64,000 bases of DNA from JAENWD01 sp963837165 (GTDB lineage: Bacteria; Acidobacteriota; Vicinamibacteria; Vicinamibacterales; JAENWD01): NCBI GenBank assembly GCA_963837165.1, contig CAWIMD010000004.1, positions 1,054,001-1,118,000 of the forward strand, written 5' to 3'. Below the pieces are notes generated by a model that saw only the letters and a program-made list of their open reading frames with translations, searched no databases and was not told where the DNA came from. Below are positions 35,453 to 44,743 of this stretch, in pieces. A program made the translations under genes and the position numbers. The stretch's first letter is position 1. The number at the start of each line of letters is the position of its first letter.

Positions 35453-36840
35453 CGTTCGAGCTCCTCGAGGATGCGGGGGCCGAGCGATCCCACCGAGCCG
35501 GCGCCGAGCGTGATCACCAGGTCGCCGGGTCCTGCCAGGCGCGCCACCTCCGCCGGCACGTCATCGAGGCGTGGGACCACGTGGACCGGATGGCTCGTGG
35601 CGCGGCGGACCGCGTCGGCGAGCGCCTCGACCGTCACACCCGGCCGCGGGTCCTCGCCCGCCGGGTAGATGTCGGTCAGGACGATCGCGTCCGCCGCAGA
35701 CAGCGCGGGCCCGAACCGATCCATCAGCTGCTCGGTGCGCGAGTAGCGGTGCGGCTGGAAGACCGCGACGATCCGCGTGGCGCCCGCCTCGCGCGCGGCA
35801 CGCAGCACGGCGGCCAGCTCCGTCGGGTGGTGGCCATAGTCGTCCACCACCGTCACGCCGTTCGCCTGGCCTTTGCGCTCGAAGCGGCGCTCGGCGCCGC
35901 GGAACCCGGCGAGCGCTGCGGCGGCGATGCCGAAGGGCACGCCGAGCTCGAGAGCCACCGCGATGGCCGCCAGGGCGTTCAGGACGTTGTGGCGGCCGGG
36001 CACGGCCAGGCTCACCTCTCCCAGCTCGGAGTCGCCGGCATCGCCTCGGCGGCGGAGCACGTGAAAGCGGGAGCCGTAGCCCTCGACCCGGATCGCGCCG
36101 GCCCGGAGCATCGCGCCCTGCTCCTCGATGGCATACGACACGACGCGGGCCGCGACCGTCTCGGCCAGGCGGGCCAGGTGCGGGTCGTCGGTGCAGAGCA
36201 CCGCCGCGCCCTCCGGCGGCGTGGACTCGATGAAGCGCTCGAAGGCATCGATCAGGCCGTCGAACCCGCGGTAGCTCTCGAGGTGCTCCTCATCGATGTT
36301 GGTGACCACGGCCACTTCGGGCCTGAGGAGCAGGAACGACCGGTCGCTCTCGTCGGACTCGGCGACGAGGATCGGGCTGGCGCCGACGCGCGCGTGGCTC
36401 CCGAACTCGGAGAACCGCCCGCCAATCACGACGGTCGGATCCAGGCCGGCCCGCGCGAGCACGAGGCCGACCATGGCGGTCGTGGTGGTCTTGCCGTGCG
36501 CGCCGGCCACGGCAATTCCGCGCCGCGTCGCCATCAGCTCGGCGAGCAGCTGGCCGCGCAGGATCACCGGAATCCCCCGCCGCTCCGCCTCGGCGACTTC
36601 CGCGTTGTCCAGCCGCACGGCGGACGACCGGACGACGACGTCCGGGTGTCCGACGTGGCGGGCCTCGTGCCCCTCGTGGAACACGAGCCCGAGCGACTGG
36701 AGATGTGCGGTCACCACCGTGGATCTCATGTCCGTTCCCGACACGTGTACGCCCTGCCGCAGCAGGATCTCGGCCAGTGGGCTCATGCCGCTGCCGCCGA
36801 CCCCGATGAAGTGCACCGTCTTCCGCTGCGGTCCTGCCAC
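35443..36840 (-). CDS. murC: UDP-N-acetylmuramate-L-alanine ligase (MurC)
   Basis: MurC adds L-Ala to UDP-MurNAc in the cytoplasm. The 465-residue protein has the N-terminal UDP-binding HFIGVGGSGMSPLAEILL, the ATP loop AVAGAHGKTTTTAMVG, and VVDDYGHHPTELAAVL near the C-terminal domain. It overlaps ftsQ by 10 bp. MurB and Ddl, which often sit between murC and ftsQ, are not here. Confidence 0.96.
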   Translation of the reverse strand: MAGPQRKTVHFIGVGGSGMSPLAEILLRQGVHVSGTDMRSTVVTAHLQSLGLVFHEGHEARHVGHPDVVVRSSAVRLDNAEVAEAERRGIPVILRGQLLAELMATRRGIAVAGAHGKTTTTAMVGLVLARAGLDPTVVIGGRFSEFGSHARVGASPILVAESDESDRSFLLLRPEVAVVTNIDEEHLESYRGFDGLIDAFERFIESTPPEGAAVLCTDDPHLARLAETVAARVVSYAIEEQGAMLRAGAIRVEGYGSRFHVLRRRGDAGDSELGEVSLAVPGRHNVLNALAAIAVALELGVPFGIAAAALAGFRGAERRFERKGQANGVTVVDDYGHHPTELAAVLRAAREAGATRIVAVFQPHRYSRTEQLMDRFGPALSAADAIVLTDIYPAGEDPRPGVTVEALADAVRRATSHPVHVVPRLDDVPAEVARLAGPGDLVITLGAGSVGSLGPRILEELERCR

Positions 36841-36844
36841 ACCC

Positions 36845-37945
36845 TCACGCCCCCGCCAGCTCCAGCGCCCGGCGCGCGATCACCGTCGCCGCGTCGGGCC
36901 GTGCCAGCGTCCGGGCCGCTTCACTCATCACGCGCCGGCCGTCCGCGTCAGCGGCCAGTGCGAAGATCCGCACGGCAAGGCTGTTGCCGCTCAGCATCCG
37001 CTGCTCGATCAGCTCCGCGGCGCCGGCCGTTGCCAGCGCCTCGGCGTTCCTCCGCTGGTGGTCGTCGGTGGCCGTCGGCAGCGGGATCAGGATCGACGGC
37101 TTCCCGGCTGCCGCGATCTCGGCCAGCGTCGTCGCACCCGCGCGCGACACGATCAGGTCGGCGGCGCTCATCTCCCGATCCATCTCGTACAGGAACGGTT
37201 CGACGCGGGCGACCAGCCCGGCCCGGCGGTAGCCCTCGCGAACCATCGCCAGGTCTCGCTCCCCGGTCTGGTGGGTGATCGAGAGTGGCCGGGGAGCGGC
37301 CGCCAGCTTCTCCGCTGCCTCCACAGCGGCCACGTTGATCGCGTGCGCGCCCTGAGAGCCGCCAAAGATCAGCACCCGGAGCGCCTGGTCCGGCGCTCGA
37401 CGGGCCTGGACGGGATCGACGCGCAGGAACGCGGCGCGCACGGGGTTGCCGGCCAGGAATCCCTTTCCGCGGAAGTACGGCAGCGTCTGTTCATAGGTCA
37501 CCGCGGCCGCCCGCACCAGGCGGGCGAGCAGCCGGTTGGTCAGGCCCGGGATGGCGTTCTGTTCCAGCAGCAGCGTGGGGATCCCCCGCAGCGCCGCCAT
37601 GGCGACGACGGGGCCCGAGCTGTACCCGCCGACGCCAATCACGAGGCGGGGCGCACGACGGGACAGCAGGCGCCAGGCGTCGGCGCCCGACAGCGGCAGC
37701 AGTCCCAGTCCTCGCATGCGCTCGCCCATCGACTTGCCCTTCAACCCTCCGCTGCGAATCACGTCCAGCTCGAATCCCTCGTGCGGCACGACCCGCGCCT
37801 CGATGCCGCGGGCGGTCCCCGCGAAGGTCACCCGCGCGTCCGGACGCAGGTTGAGGATCTCGCGCGCCACGGCAATTCCCGGGTAGAGGTGCCCGCCCGT
37901 GCCGCCCCCGGCCACCACCACCGCGAGTCCGCCCGCGGCCGTCAC
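36845..37945 (-). CDS. murG: Lipid II synthase, GlcNAc transferase MurG
   Basis: MurG transfers GlcNAc to lipid I at the inner membrane. The 366-residue GT28 protein has VVVAGGGTGGHLYPGIAVA, PRLVIGVGGYSSGPVVAMA, LIFGGSQGAHAINVA and VSRAGATTLAEIAAAGKPSI in order. It lies 4 bp before murC in the transcript, implying tight coupling. Confidence 0.96.
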   Translation of the reverse strand: MTAAGGLAVVVAGGGTGGHLYPGIAVAREILNLRPDARVTFAGTARGIEARVVPHEGFELDVIRSGGLKGKSMGERMRGLGLLPLSGADAWRLLSRRAPRLVIGVGGYSSGPVVAMAALRGIPTLLLEQNAIPGLTNRLLARLVRAAAVTYEQTLPYFRGKGFLAGNPVRAAFLRVDPVQARRAPDQALRVLIFGGSQGAHAINVAAVEAAEKLAAAPRPLSITHQTGERDLAMVREGYRRAGLVARVEPFLYEMDREMSAADLIVSRAGATTLAEIAAAGKPSILIPLPTATDDHQRRNAEALATAGAAELIEQRMLSGNSLAVRIFALAADADGRRVMSEAARTLARPDAATVIARRALELAGA

Positions 37946-37986
37946 CGCCCCACTCCGTCCGGGCGTCGCCGACCCTCGCGCATCGC

Positions 37987-39093
37987 CTAGGCCTCATGCA
38001 CTGCCGAGGCGTGCTGCGAGACGTTCAACAGGATCCCCATGCCGACCAGGTTGATGAGCAGCGACGATCCGCCGGCGCTCACGAACGGGAGCGGAATGCC
38101 CTTGGTCGGCATCAGCCCGAGCACGACGCTCAGGTTGATGAACGCCTGCACGGCGACCATGCCCGTCAGGCCGAGCGCCAGCAGCGCGCCGAAGCGGTCC
38201 GGCGCGCGTCCCGCCACCTGCACACCGCGCCACGTGATCACCAGGAAGGCGGCCAGCGTCAGCGTCGCCCCGATCAGACCGAGCTCCTCGGCGATGACCG
38301 CATAGATGAAGTCGGTGTGCGGCTCCGGCAGGTAGAACAGCTTCTGGACGCCGGCCATCAGGCCCTTGCCGCCGACGCCGCCGGTGCCGACCGCGATCAG
38401 CGATTGCAGCAGCTGGAACCCCGCACCCGTCGGATCGCACTCGGGGCAGAGGAACGCGGTGAGGCGCTTCAGCCGGTAGTCCGCGCTGACCAGGGCCACG
38501 ACCGACGGCGGCACGATGGCCAGCGCCGCATAGAACACGTATTTCAGGTTCAGGCCGGCTCCGAAGACCATCAGCGCGGCCACCGCCAGGATCGTCGCGG
38601 CCGTCCCGAAGTCCGGCTCGAGCAGCACGAGGATCGCGATCGCGCCGACGACGAGGGCGATGGGCAGCAGCGAGTAGCGGACCTCGTCGATCCGGTGCAT
38701 GCGGCGCTCGAGCAGCGCCGCCGTGAAGAAGATCGCCGCCAGCTTCGCCACCTCCGACGGCTGCACGCCGAAGCCGCCCACGCCGAACCACCGCCGCGTG
38801 CCGTTGATGGGGCTGCTGAACAGCACGGCGACCAGGGACAGCGTGACGGCGCCCAGCGACAGCCAGATGAGGAGCGGCTGCTTCCAGGTGCGGTAGTCCA
38901 CGCGCATGACGACCCCGAGCATGGCCAGGCCGAGCGACGCCCACATCACCTGCTTGATGAGGAAGAGGTAGGGGCGATGAAACCGCTCCATGGCAACCAC
39001 CGCCGAGGCGCTGTACACCATCACGATGCTCGCCAGCACCAGCAGCAGCGTCGCCAGAAAGAGCAGCTTGTCGGACTTCAGTTTTCGCGCCAT
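37987..39093 (-). CDS. ftsW: Septal peptidoglycan glycosyltransferase FtsW
   Basis: A SEDS-family polymerase with about ten membrane segments. The 368-residue protein begins LLFLATLLLVLASIVMVYSA and carries the conserved KLAAIFFTAALLERR, VLLEPDFGTAATI and MPTKGIPLPFVSAGGSSLL motifs. Its partner transpeptidase is the ftsI product upstream. The flanking gap to murD contains palindromes and a heptamer array. Confidence 0.95.
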   Translation of the reverse strand: MARKLKSDKLLFLATLLLVLASIVMVYSASAVVAMERFHRPYLFLIKQVMWASLGLAMLGVVMRVDYRTWKQPLLIWLSLGAVTLSLVAVLFSSPINGTRRWFGVGGFGVQPSEVAKLAAIFFTAALLERRMHRIDEVRYSLLPIALVVGAIAILVLLEPDFGTAATILAVAALMVFGAGLNLKYVFYAALAIVPPSVVALVSADYRLKRLTAFLCPECDPTGAGFQLLQSLIAVGTGGVGGKGLMAGVQKLFYLPEPHTDFIYAVIAEELGLIGATLTLAAFLVITWRGVQVAGRAPDRFGALLALGLTGMVAVQAFINLSVVLGLMPTKGIPLPFVSAGGSSLLINLVGMGILLNVSQHASAVHEA

Positions 39094-39104
39094 ACTCTCC
39101 GACC

Positions 39105-39290
39105 CCGGGCCGCGCGGCCCGGTCGGCAGGTCCGGGCCCTAAAGCCCGGCCGGCCATCGCCCGAAACAACAGCCCGTGAACAGTCAGCAGTCATCAGTCA
39201 GCCAGGGGTCGGGACACCAGCTTCGCAGACCGGGGCAGCCTGCGTTCCCAGCAGCCAGCTCACGATCGCCGCAAGCTGACTGACGACTGC
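39105..39290. repeat. ftsW-murD gap: GC palindromes and left arm of a heptamer array
   Basis: CCGGGCCGCGCGGCCCGG (39105-39122) is a perfect palindrome, followed by a second hairpin CCGGGC/GCCCGG (39132-39149). The heptamer arm lies at 39174-39201 (GTGAACA, GTCAGCA, GTCATCA, GTCAGCC) and pairs with 39276-39303. Repeats of this density inside an otherwise compact dcw cluster are unusual. Confidence 0.7.
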
Positions 39291-39303
39291 TCACTGCTCA
39301 CGG
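39276..39303. repeat. Right arm of the GTCAGCA heptamer array, overlapping murD 3' end
   Basis: Matches the left arm (39174-39201) at 24 of 28 positions in inverted orientation. The murD stop codon (TGA on the minus strand, 39291-39293) and the preceding Arg-Glu-Gln codons are part of this arm. Confidence 0.8.
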
Positions 39304-40661
39304 GCGGCCCGCCGTTCCCCGGCGAGCCGCGACACTTCCTCCTTGAACCGCCGTCCGCGCTCCGCGTAGTCGCGGAACATGTCGAAGCTCGAGCACGCGG
39401 GCGCGAGCACCACGGTGCCGCCCGGCGGCGCCGCGCGGAACGCCGCGCGGACTGCCTCGGCCATGGAACCGGCACGCACCACGCGCACGAGGTGCCCCAG
39501 GGCCGCATCCACGCGATCGGCCGCTTCGCCAATCGCGACGACGGATCCTGCGCGCGCCACCAGGGGCGGCCCCAGCTCGGCGAACTCGCCGCCCTTGTAG
39601 CGTCCGCCGACGATGGCGACGACGCCACCGGGCAGGCTCTCGATCGATCGCCGCGCCGACTCCACGTTGGTCGCCTTCGAGTCGTTCACGAAGTGCACGC
39701 GTTCGATCTCGCCGGCGATCTCCATCGCGTGCTCGAGGCCGCGAAACGCACGCGTGGCGGCCGTCATCGCCGCGGCGTCCGCGCCGGCGGTCCGGCTGAT
39801 GGAGGTGGCCGCGATGACGTCGCTCAGGATGTGGCGCCCGGGCACCTGCACCGCGGAGACCGGCACGAGGGCTTCGCTCGATCCGCCGCGGCGCTCGACA
39901 ATCGCGTCGCCGTCGACGGTGTAGCCGTCGCCCTGCAGTGCGAGCCCGTAGTTGATCCGCTCTGCGCGCGCGCCGGCGGCCAGCCGCGCCGCGGGCTCGT
40001 CGTCGGCGTTCACGACGGCCCAGTCCGCGGCGCCCTGGTTGGCGAAGATGCGCGCCTTGGCCGCCATGTAGGCCTCGACCGACTCGTGCCGGTCGAGGTG
40101 ATCCGGCGAGACGTTCAGCAGCGCCGCGATCCACGGGTGGAATGTGTCGGTCGCCTCCAGCTGGAAGCTGCTGGCCTCGACCACGTGGATCGTCTCCGGC
40201 GTGGAGTCGTCCACCTGGTCGGCCAGAGGCACGCCGATGTTGCCGCCCACCAGGACCCGGAAGCCGGCGGCCTCGAGCATTCGTCCCGTCAGCGTGGTCG
40301 TGGTGGACTTGCCTTTCGTGCCGGTGATGGCCACGATGCGGCCGCTGATCCATCGCGAGGCCAGCTCCAGCTCGCCGATGACGGGCACGCCGGCCTGCCG
40401 CGCCGCGGCAATGGCCGGTTGCTGCAGCGGCACGCCGGGGCTCACCACGACGAGATCGGCCGAGGCGAGCGACTCCGGGCGGTGACCGCCCAGCTCGAGG
40501 CGCACGCCGAGGCCGGCCAGCGTGTCCGCCGACTCGATCTCCGGGTTCCGGTCGGTCACCGTCACGCGCGCCCCTCTCCGCGCCAGCAGCGCCGCGGCCG
40601 CCCGGCCGCTGCGCGCCGCGCCCACCACCACGACCTGTCGGCCTTCCACCGGGAAGGCCAT
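39291..40661 (-). CDS. murD: UDP-MurNAc-L-alanine-D-glutamate ligase (MurD)
   Basis: MurD adds D-Glu to the stem peptide. The 456-residue protein has the N-terminal VVVVGAARSGRAAAALLARR, the ATP loop AITGTKGKSTTTTLTGRML, ALLNVSPDHLDRHESVEAY and the C-terminal FVNDSKATNVESARRSIE. All conserved motifs are intact. The final codons and stop fall in the heptamer arm described separately. Confidence 0.96.
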   Translation of the reverse strand: MAFPVEGRQVVVVGAARSGRAAAALLARRGARVTVTDRNPEIESADTLAGLGVRLELGGHRPESLASADLVVVSPGVPLQQPAIAAARQAGVPVIGELELASRWISGRIVAITGTKGKSTTTTLTGRMLEAAGFRVLVGGNIGVPLADQVDDSTPETIHVVEASSFQLEATDTFHPWIAALLNVSPDHLDRHESVEAYMAAKARIFANQGAADWAVVNADDEPAARLAAGARAERINYGLALQGDGYTVDGDAIVERRGGSSEALVPVSAVQVPGRHILSDVIAATSISRTAGADAAAMTAATRAFRGLEHAMEIAGEIERVHFVNDSKATNVESARRSIESLPGGVVAIVGGRYKGGEFAELGPPLVARAGSVVAIGEAADRVDAALGHLVRVVRAGSMAEAVRAAFRAAPPGGTVVLAPACSSFDMFRDYAERGRRFKEEVSRLAGERRAAREQ

Positions 40662-40698
40662 GTCACCGAGCTCCGTCCCATCGCGTCACCATCCCGCG

Positions 40699-41784
40699 TC
40701 ATCTCAACTTCAGCGTCGTCAGGCTCAGGAGCGCGAAGATCACGCCGACGATCACGAAGCGGGCGATGATCTTCGGCTCGCTCCAGCCGATGAGCTCGAA
40801 GTGGTGATGCAGCGGGGCCATGCGGAACACCCGCTGGCCCGTGAGCCGGAAGGAGGCGACCTGCACGATGACCGAGAGCGCCTCGGCCACGAACACGCCA
40901 CCGACGACCACGAGCAGCAGCTCCTGCTTGATCAGGATCGCCACCGTGCCCAGCGCGCCGCCGAGCGCCAGCGATCCCACGTCGCCCATGAAGATGTCGG
41001 CGGGATACGAGTTGTACCAGAGGAACCCCAGGCTCGCGCCGACCAGCGCGCCGCAGAAGATCGTCAGTTCGCCGGCCGGGGCGAACCGGACGAGCAGCAG
41101 GTACTCCGCCAGGATGCGGTGGCCCGTGACGTAGGCCAGGGCCGTGAACGCCGAGGCCACGATCGCGAACGTGGAGATGGCCAGGCCGTCGAGTCCGTCG
41201 GTGAGGTTCACGGCGTTGCTGGCGCCGACCAGCACCAGCACCGTGAACGGCACGTAGAACCAGCCCAGATCCGGGATGAGCCACTTGAAGAACGGGAAGA
41301 TCAGGCGGGTCGAATAGAGGCTGTGGTCCGCCAGGACCATCAGCATCAGCCCCACGGCCAGCGCGACGGCGATCTGCGCGCCCATCTTGTAGCGGGGGAT
41401 CAGCCCGTGGTGCGAGTGGCGGACGATCTTCAGGTAGTCGTCCGCGAAGCCGATCGCGCCGAACGCCGCCGTGGTGACCACGGCAATCCACACGTACACG
41501 TTGGTCAGGTCCGCCCAGAGCAGCGTCGGCACGAGCGACGCCGTCAGGATCAGCAGCCCGCCCATCGTCGGGGTACCTGCCTTGGTGCGGTGCGTGGCGG
41601 GGCCCTCGTGGCGGATTACCTGGCCGATCTGGAACTCGCGCAGCGTGCGGATCAGCCAGGGGCCCATCAGCAGGCTGATCGCCAGCGCGGTCAGGCTGGC
41701 GGCTGCCGTTCGGAACGTGATGTACCGGGTGACGTTGAGCACCGAGAACGTCGTGTGGAGGGGGAAGAGCAGGTGGTAGAGCAT
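40699..41784 (-). CDS. mraY: Phospho-MurNAc-pentapeptide translocase (MraY)
   Basis: MraY links the UDP-MurNAc-pentapeptide to undecaprenyl phosphate, giving lipid I. The 361-residue membrane protein has about ten helices. Catalytic signatures are GTPTMGGLLIL, GFADDYLKIVRHSHHG, ASNAVNLTDGLDGLAI, and MAPLHHHFELIGWSE near the end. The start codon overlaps the murF stop by one base. Confidence 0.96.
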   Translation of the reverse strand: MLYHLLFPLHTTFSVLNVTRYITFRTAAASLTALAISLLMGPWLIRTLREFQIGQVIRHEGPATHRTKAGTPTMGGLLILTASLVPTLLWADLTNVYVWIAVVTTAAFGAIGFADDYLKIVRHSHHGLIPRYKMGAQIAVALAVGLMLMVLADHSLYSTRLIFPFFKWLIPDLGWFYVPFTVLVLVGASNAVNLTDGLDGLAISTFAIVASAFTALAYVTGHRILAEYLLLVRFAPAGELTIFCGALVGASLGFLWYNSYPADIFMGDVGSLALGGALGTVAILIKQELLLVVVGGVFVAEALSVIVQVASFRLTGQRVFRMAPLHHHFELIGWSEPKIIARFVIVGVIFALLSLTTLKLR

Positions 41785-43197
41785 CAGACCCACTCCGCCT
41801 TCACGCGATCCGCCACGATGTCGGTGCGAGTGCCGCGCGATCCCTTCACCAGCACCACGTCGCCGGGGGCCAGCAGCGCCGCGACGGCAGACGCCGCCTC
41901 GTCGCTCGATTCGAAGTAGTGCACCTGTGCCGCTGGGCAGGCCCGCCTCGACCGCCGCGTCGGCCAGTGCCCGAGCGGGCGGGCCACCCACCGCCACCAG
42001 CAGATCCACGCGGGCCGCGGCCGCGCGCCGCCCGGATTCGGCGTGCAGCGACATCGAGAAGTCGCCGAGCTCCCGCATCTCGCCGATCACCGCCACGCGC
42101 CGGCCCGCCGGCCGCTCGCTGACGAGCGCGTCGAGTGCGAGCGCCAGCGCGGCGGGGCTCGAGTTGTAGGAGTCGTCCACGAGCGTCACGCCGCGCCCGA
42201 GCGTGACGACTTCTCCGCGGCGCGGCGCCGGAGTGAGCGTTGCCGCGCGGGCCACGATGGCCGCCAGGGGCACCTCGAACGCCAGGGCGACCGCGGCGGC
42301 GGCCAGCACGTTCATGAGCGGGCCCCGACCGGGCAGCGGCACCGTGAGCTCGGCCGTACCGACCGGCGACTCGAGCTGCGCGTGCGTGCCCGCCAGACCG
42401 CGATCGACCACCTCTCGTGCGCGGAGGTCGGCGCCCTCGCCGAGGCCGAACGTCGTGGTGACTCCCGGAAAGCCGGCCACCCGTGCCATCACGCGCGGGT
42501 CGTCGAAGTTGGCCACGAAGCGGGTGGAGCGATCGGCGCCTTCGAGCACCTCGGCCTTCGCCTCGGCGATGGCGTCCACGGATGCGAAATGGCCCAGGTG
42601 CGCGTCGCCGACGTTGGTCCACACCCGGACCTCCGGTTCGGCCAGCGCCACCAGCTGCCTGAGCTCGCCCGCGTGGTTCATCCCCAGCTCGACCACCGCC
42701 ACGTCCGGGCGCGCTGCCAGGTCCAGCAACGACAACGGGAGCCCGATGTGGTTGTTGAGGTTTCCCGGGTTGCGATACACCGTGTACCGCGCCGCGAGAA
42801 ACGCCGCCGCCGCTTCCTTCGTCGACGTCTTACCCGCACTGCCCGTGATGGCCACGACCCGCGCCCCCGACGCGCGCCGCACGGCGTGTCCCAGGCGCTG
42901 CAACCCGGCCAGCGTGTCGTTCACCTCGATCACGACGGCGTCGGCGCCCGCCTCCACTGCCGTGCCGGTCGGCACCATCACGCCGACCGCTCCGGCCGCG
43001 AGGGCGGCGCCGGCGAACCGCGCGCCGTCGAACCGCTCGCCGGCAAGCGCGATGAACAGCTGCCCGCGCCTGACCCGCCGCGAGTCGGTCGTGAACCCGT
43101 CGATCCGGACATCCGGACCGCCCCGCCGCAGCCGGCCGCCGGCCGCCTCCGCCACCCTCCCCGCCGTCAGCGCGAGCGGCGTTCGGTCCGCGTGCAC
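41784..43197 (-). CDS. murF: UDP-MurNAc-tripeptide-D-Ala-D-Ala ligase (MurF), apparent frameshift
   Basis: MurF adds D-Ala-D-Ala. The main frame (GTG 43197, two bases after the murE stop) carries TDSRRVRRGQLFIALAGERF, AITGSAGKTSTKEAAAAFLA, YRNPGNLNNHIGLPLSLLDL and VDDSYNSSPAALALALDAL up to EAGLP. The C-terminus (AAQVHYFESSDEAASAVAAL to VADRVKAEWV) is in another frame. One extra C in a CCC run near 41937 explains the switch. The repaired product of about 470 residues is normal, so a sequence error is the likely cause. Confidence 0.9.
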
Positions 43198-43198
43198 C

Positions 43199-44743
43199 TC
43201 AGCTCGCCCATCGGCCCAGGCGTCGCCTGGCCAGGGCCGCCTGCGCGACTGCCACATCGTCGAAGGGCAGCTCGCGCTCGCCGATGACCTGCGTCTTCTC
43301 ATGGCCCTTGCCGGCGATCACCACGAGATCGCCCGGGCGGGCCCCGCCGATGGCGCGCGCGACCGCCTCGCCGCGGTCCACGATGGCCAGCACCTCGGGG
43401 CCTTTCGACGCGGCCCGCGCACCCGGCCGTGCCGGCGCGCGTTCCCCCGCACCGGGGATGCCGCGCTGCACCTCCTCGATGATCCGCACCGGGTCCTCGC
43501 TCCGCGGGTTGTCGGAGGTGATCACCACGACGTCGCTGAGACGCCCGGCCACGGCGCCCATCAGCGGCCGCTTCGTGCGATCGCGATCGCCGCCGCAGCC
43601 GAAAACCGTCACCAGCCGCGACGAGGAGAGCGCCCGCGCGGTCTCGAGCAGATTTCGCAGCGCGTCGTCGGTGTGCGCGTAGTCCACGACGACGCTGACG
43701 TCGTCTTCGCCGGTCGAGACGAGCTGGAAGCGCCCGGGCACGCCAGGCAGCGCCTCGATGCCCCGCTCGATCGCGTCGGGCGGCAGGTCGAGGGCCACGG
43801 CCGTCGCGATGGCGGCGAGCAGGTTGTACACGTTGGGCCGGCCGACCAGCCTCGAACGCACGGCCACGTCTCCCCGCGGCGTGCGCGCGGTGAACGTCAG
43901 GCCGGCCAGCGTGATCTCCACGCCGTCGGGCGTCACGTCGGCATGCGTCCGGATGGCATAGGTGATCGCGCGTCGCGGCACGGCGGCGAGCCCGGCCCCG
44001 CGCGGATCGTCGAGGTTCACGATGCCGGGCGACTCCGGCGGCAGCAGCTCGAACAGCCGGCGCTTGGCGGCGAAGTACGACTCCATGTCGCCGTGGAAGT
44101 CGAGGTGATCGCGGGTCAGGTTGGTGAAGATGGCGGCCGCGAAGCGCGTGCTGTCCACGCGCCTGAGCGCCAGCGCGTGGCTCGAGACCTCCATCACCGC
44201 CGCGGTGCAGCCGTTGTCCACCATCCGCCGCAGCATCCGCTGGACGTCCGACGCCTCAGGCGTGGTGCGCGTGGCTTCGCGGTCCTCGCGTCCGACGCTG
44301 TAGACGACGGTGCCGAGCAGACCGCAGGTCCGCCCGGCAGCCTCGAGAATCGACCGGAGCAGATAGGCGGTGGTCGTCTTGCCGTTGGTGCCCGTAATCC
44401 CGACGACCTGCAACGCCCCGCTCGGGTGGTTCGCATGGTGATCGGCGAGCACGGCGAGCGCCAGTCTCGCGTCGGGCACGACAATCCAGGGCGTGGTCGT
44501 CCCGGGCGGCGCCGGCGTTTCCGCGAGGACGGCAATCGCGCCGCGGGCAATCGCCTGCGGTGCGAACCGGGCGCCGTCGGCCTTCTGCCCGCGAAGGGCC
44601 ACGAACACCGCGCCCGGCGCCGCGCGCCGCGAGTCGTACGCGATCGCCGTCACCGCGGCCGAGGCGGCCGCCGGCGGCAGGGCCGGCGGAGCGTCGAGCA
44701 GACCCGGGGCGGACAGGGCCGCCAGGAGTGCCGCCAGCGTCAT
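43199..44743 (-). CDS. murE: UDP-MurNAc-L-Ala-D-Glu ligase (MurE), meso-DAP type likely
   Basis: MurE adds the third stem-peptide residue. The 514-residue protein has YDSRRAAPGAVFVALRGQ, the ATP loop GITGTNGKTTTAYLLRSIL, NLTRDHLDFHGDMESYFAAK, and TSDNPRSEDPVRIIEE. The DNPR motif near the C-terminus is associated with meso-diaminopimelate selection. ATG 44743 overlaps the ftsI stop as ATGA. Confidence 0.95.
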   Translation of the reverse strand: MTLAALLAALSAPGLLDAPPALPPAAASAAVTAIAYDSRRAAPGAVFVALRGQKADGARFAPQAIARGAIAVLAETPAPPGTTTPWIVVPDARLALAVLADHHANHPSGALQVVGITGTNGKTTTAYLLRSILEAAGRTCGLLGTVVYSVGREDREATRTTPEASDVQRMLRRMVDNGCTAAVMEVSSHALALRRVDSTRFAAAIFTNLTRDHLDFHGDMESYFAAKRRLFELLPPESPGIVNLDDPRGAGLAAVPRRAITYAIRTHADVTPDGVEITLAGLTFTARTPRGDVAVRSRLVGRPNVYNLLAAIATAVALDLPPDAIERGIEALPGVPGRFQLVSTGEDDVSVVVDYAHTDDALRNLLETARALSSSRLVTVFGCGGDRDRTKRPLMGAVAGRLSDVVVITSDNPRSEDPVRIIEEVQRGIPGAGERAPARPGARAASKGPEVLAIVDRGEAVARAIGGARPGDLVVIAGKGHEKTQVIGERELPFDDVAVAQAALARRRLGRWAS

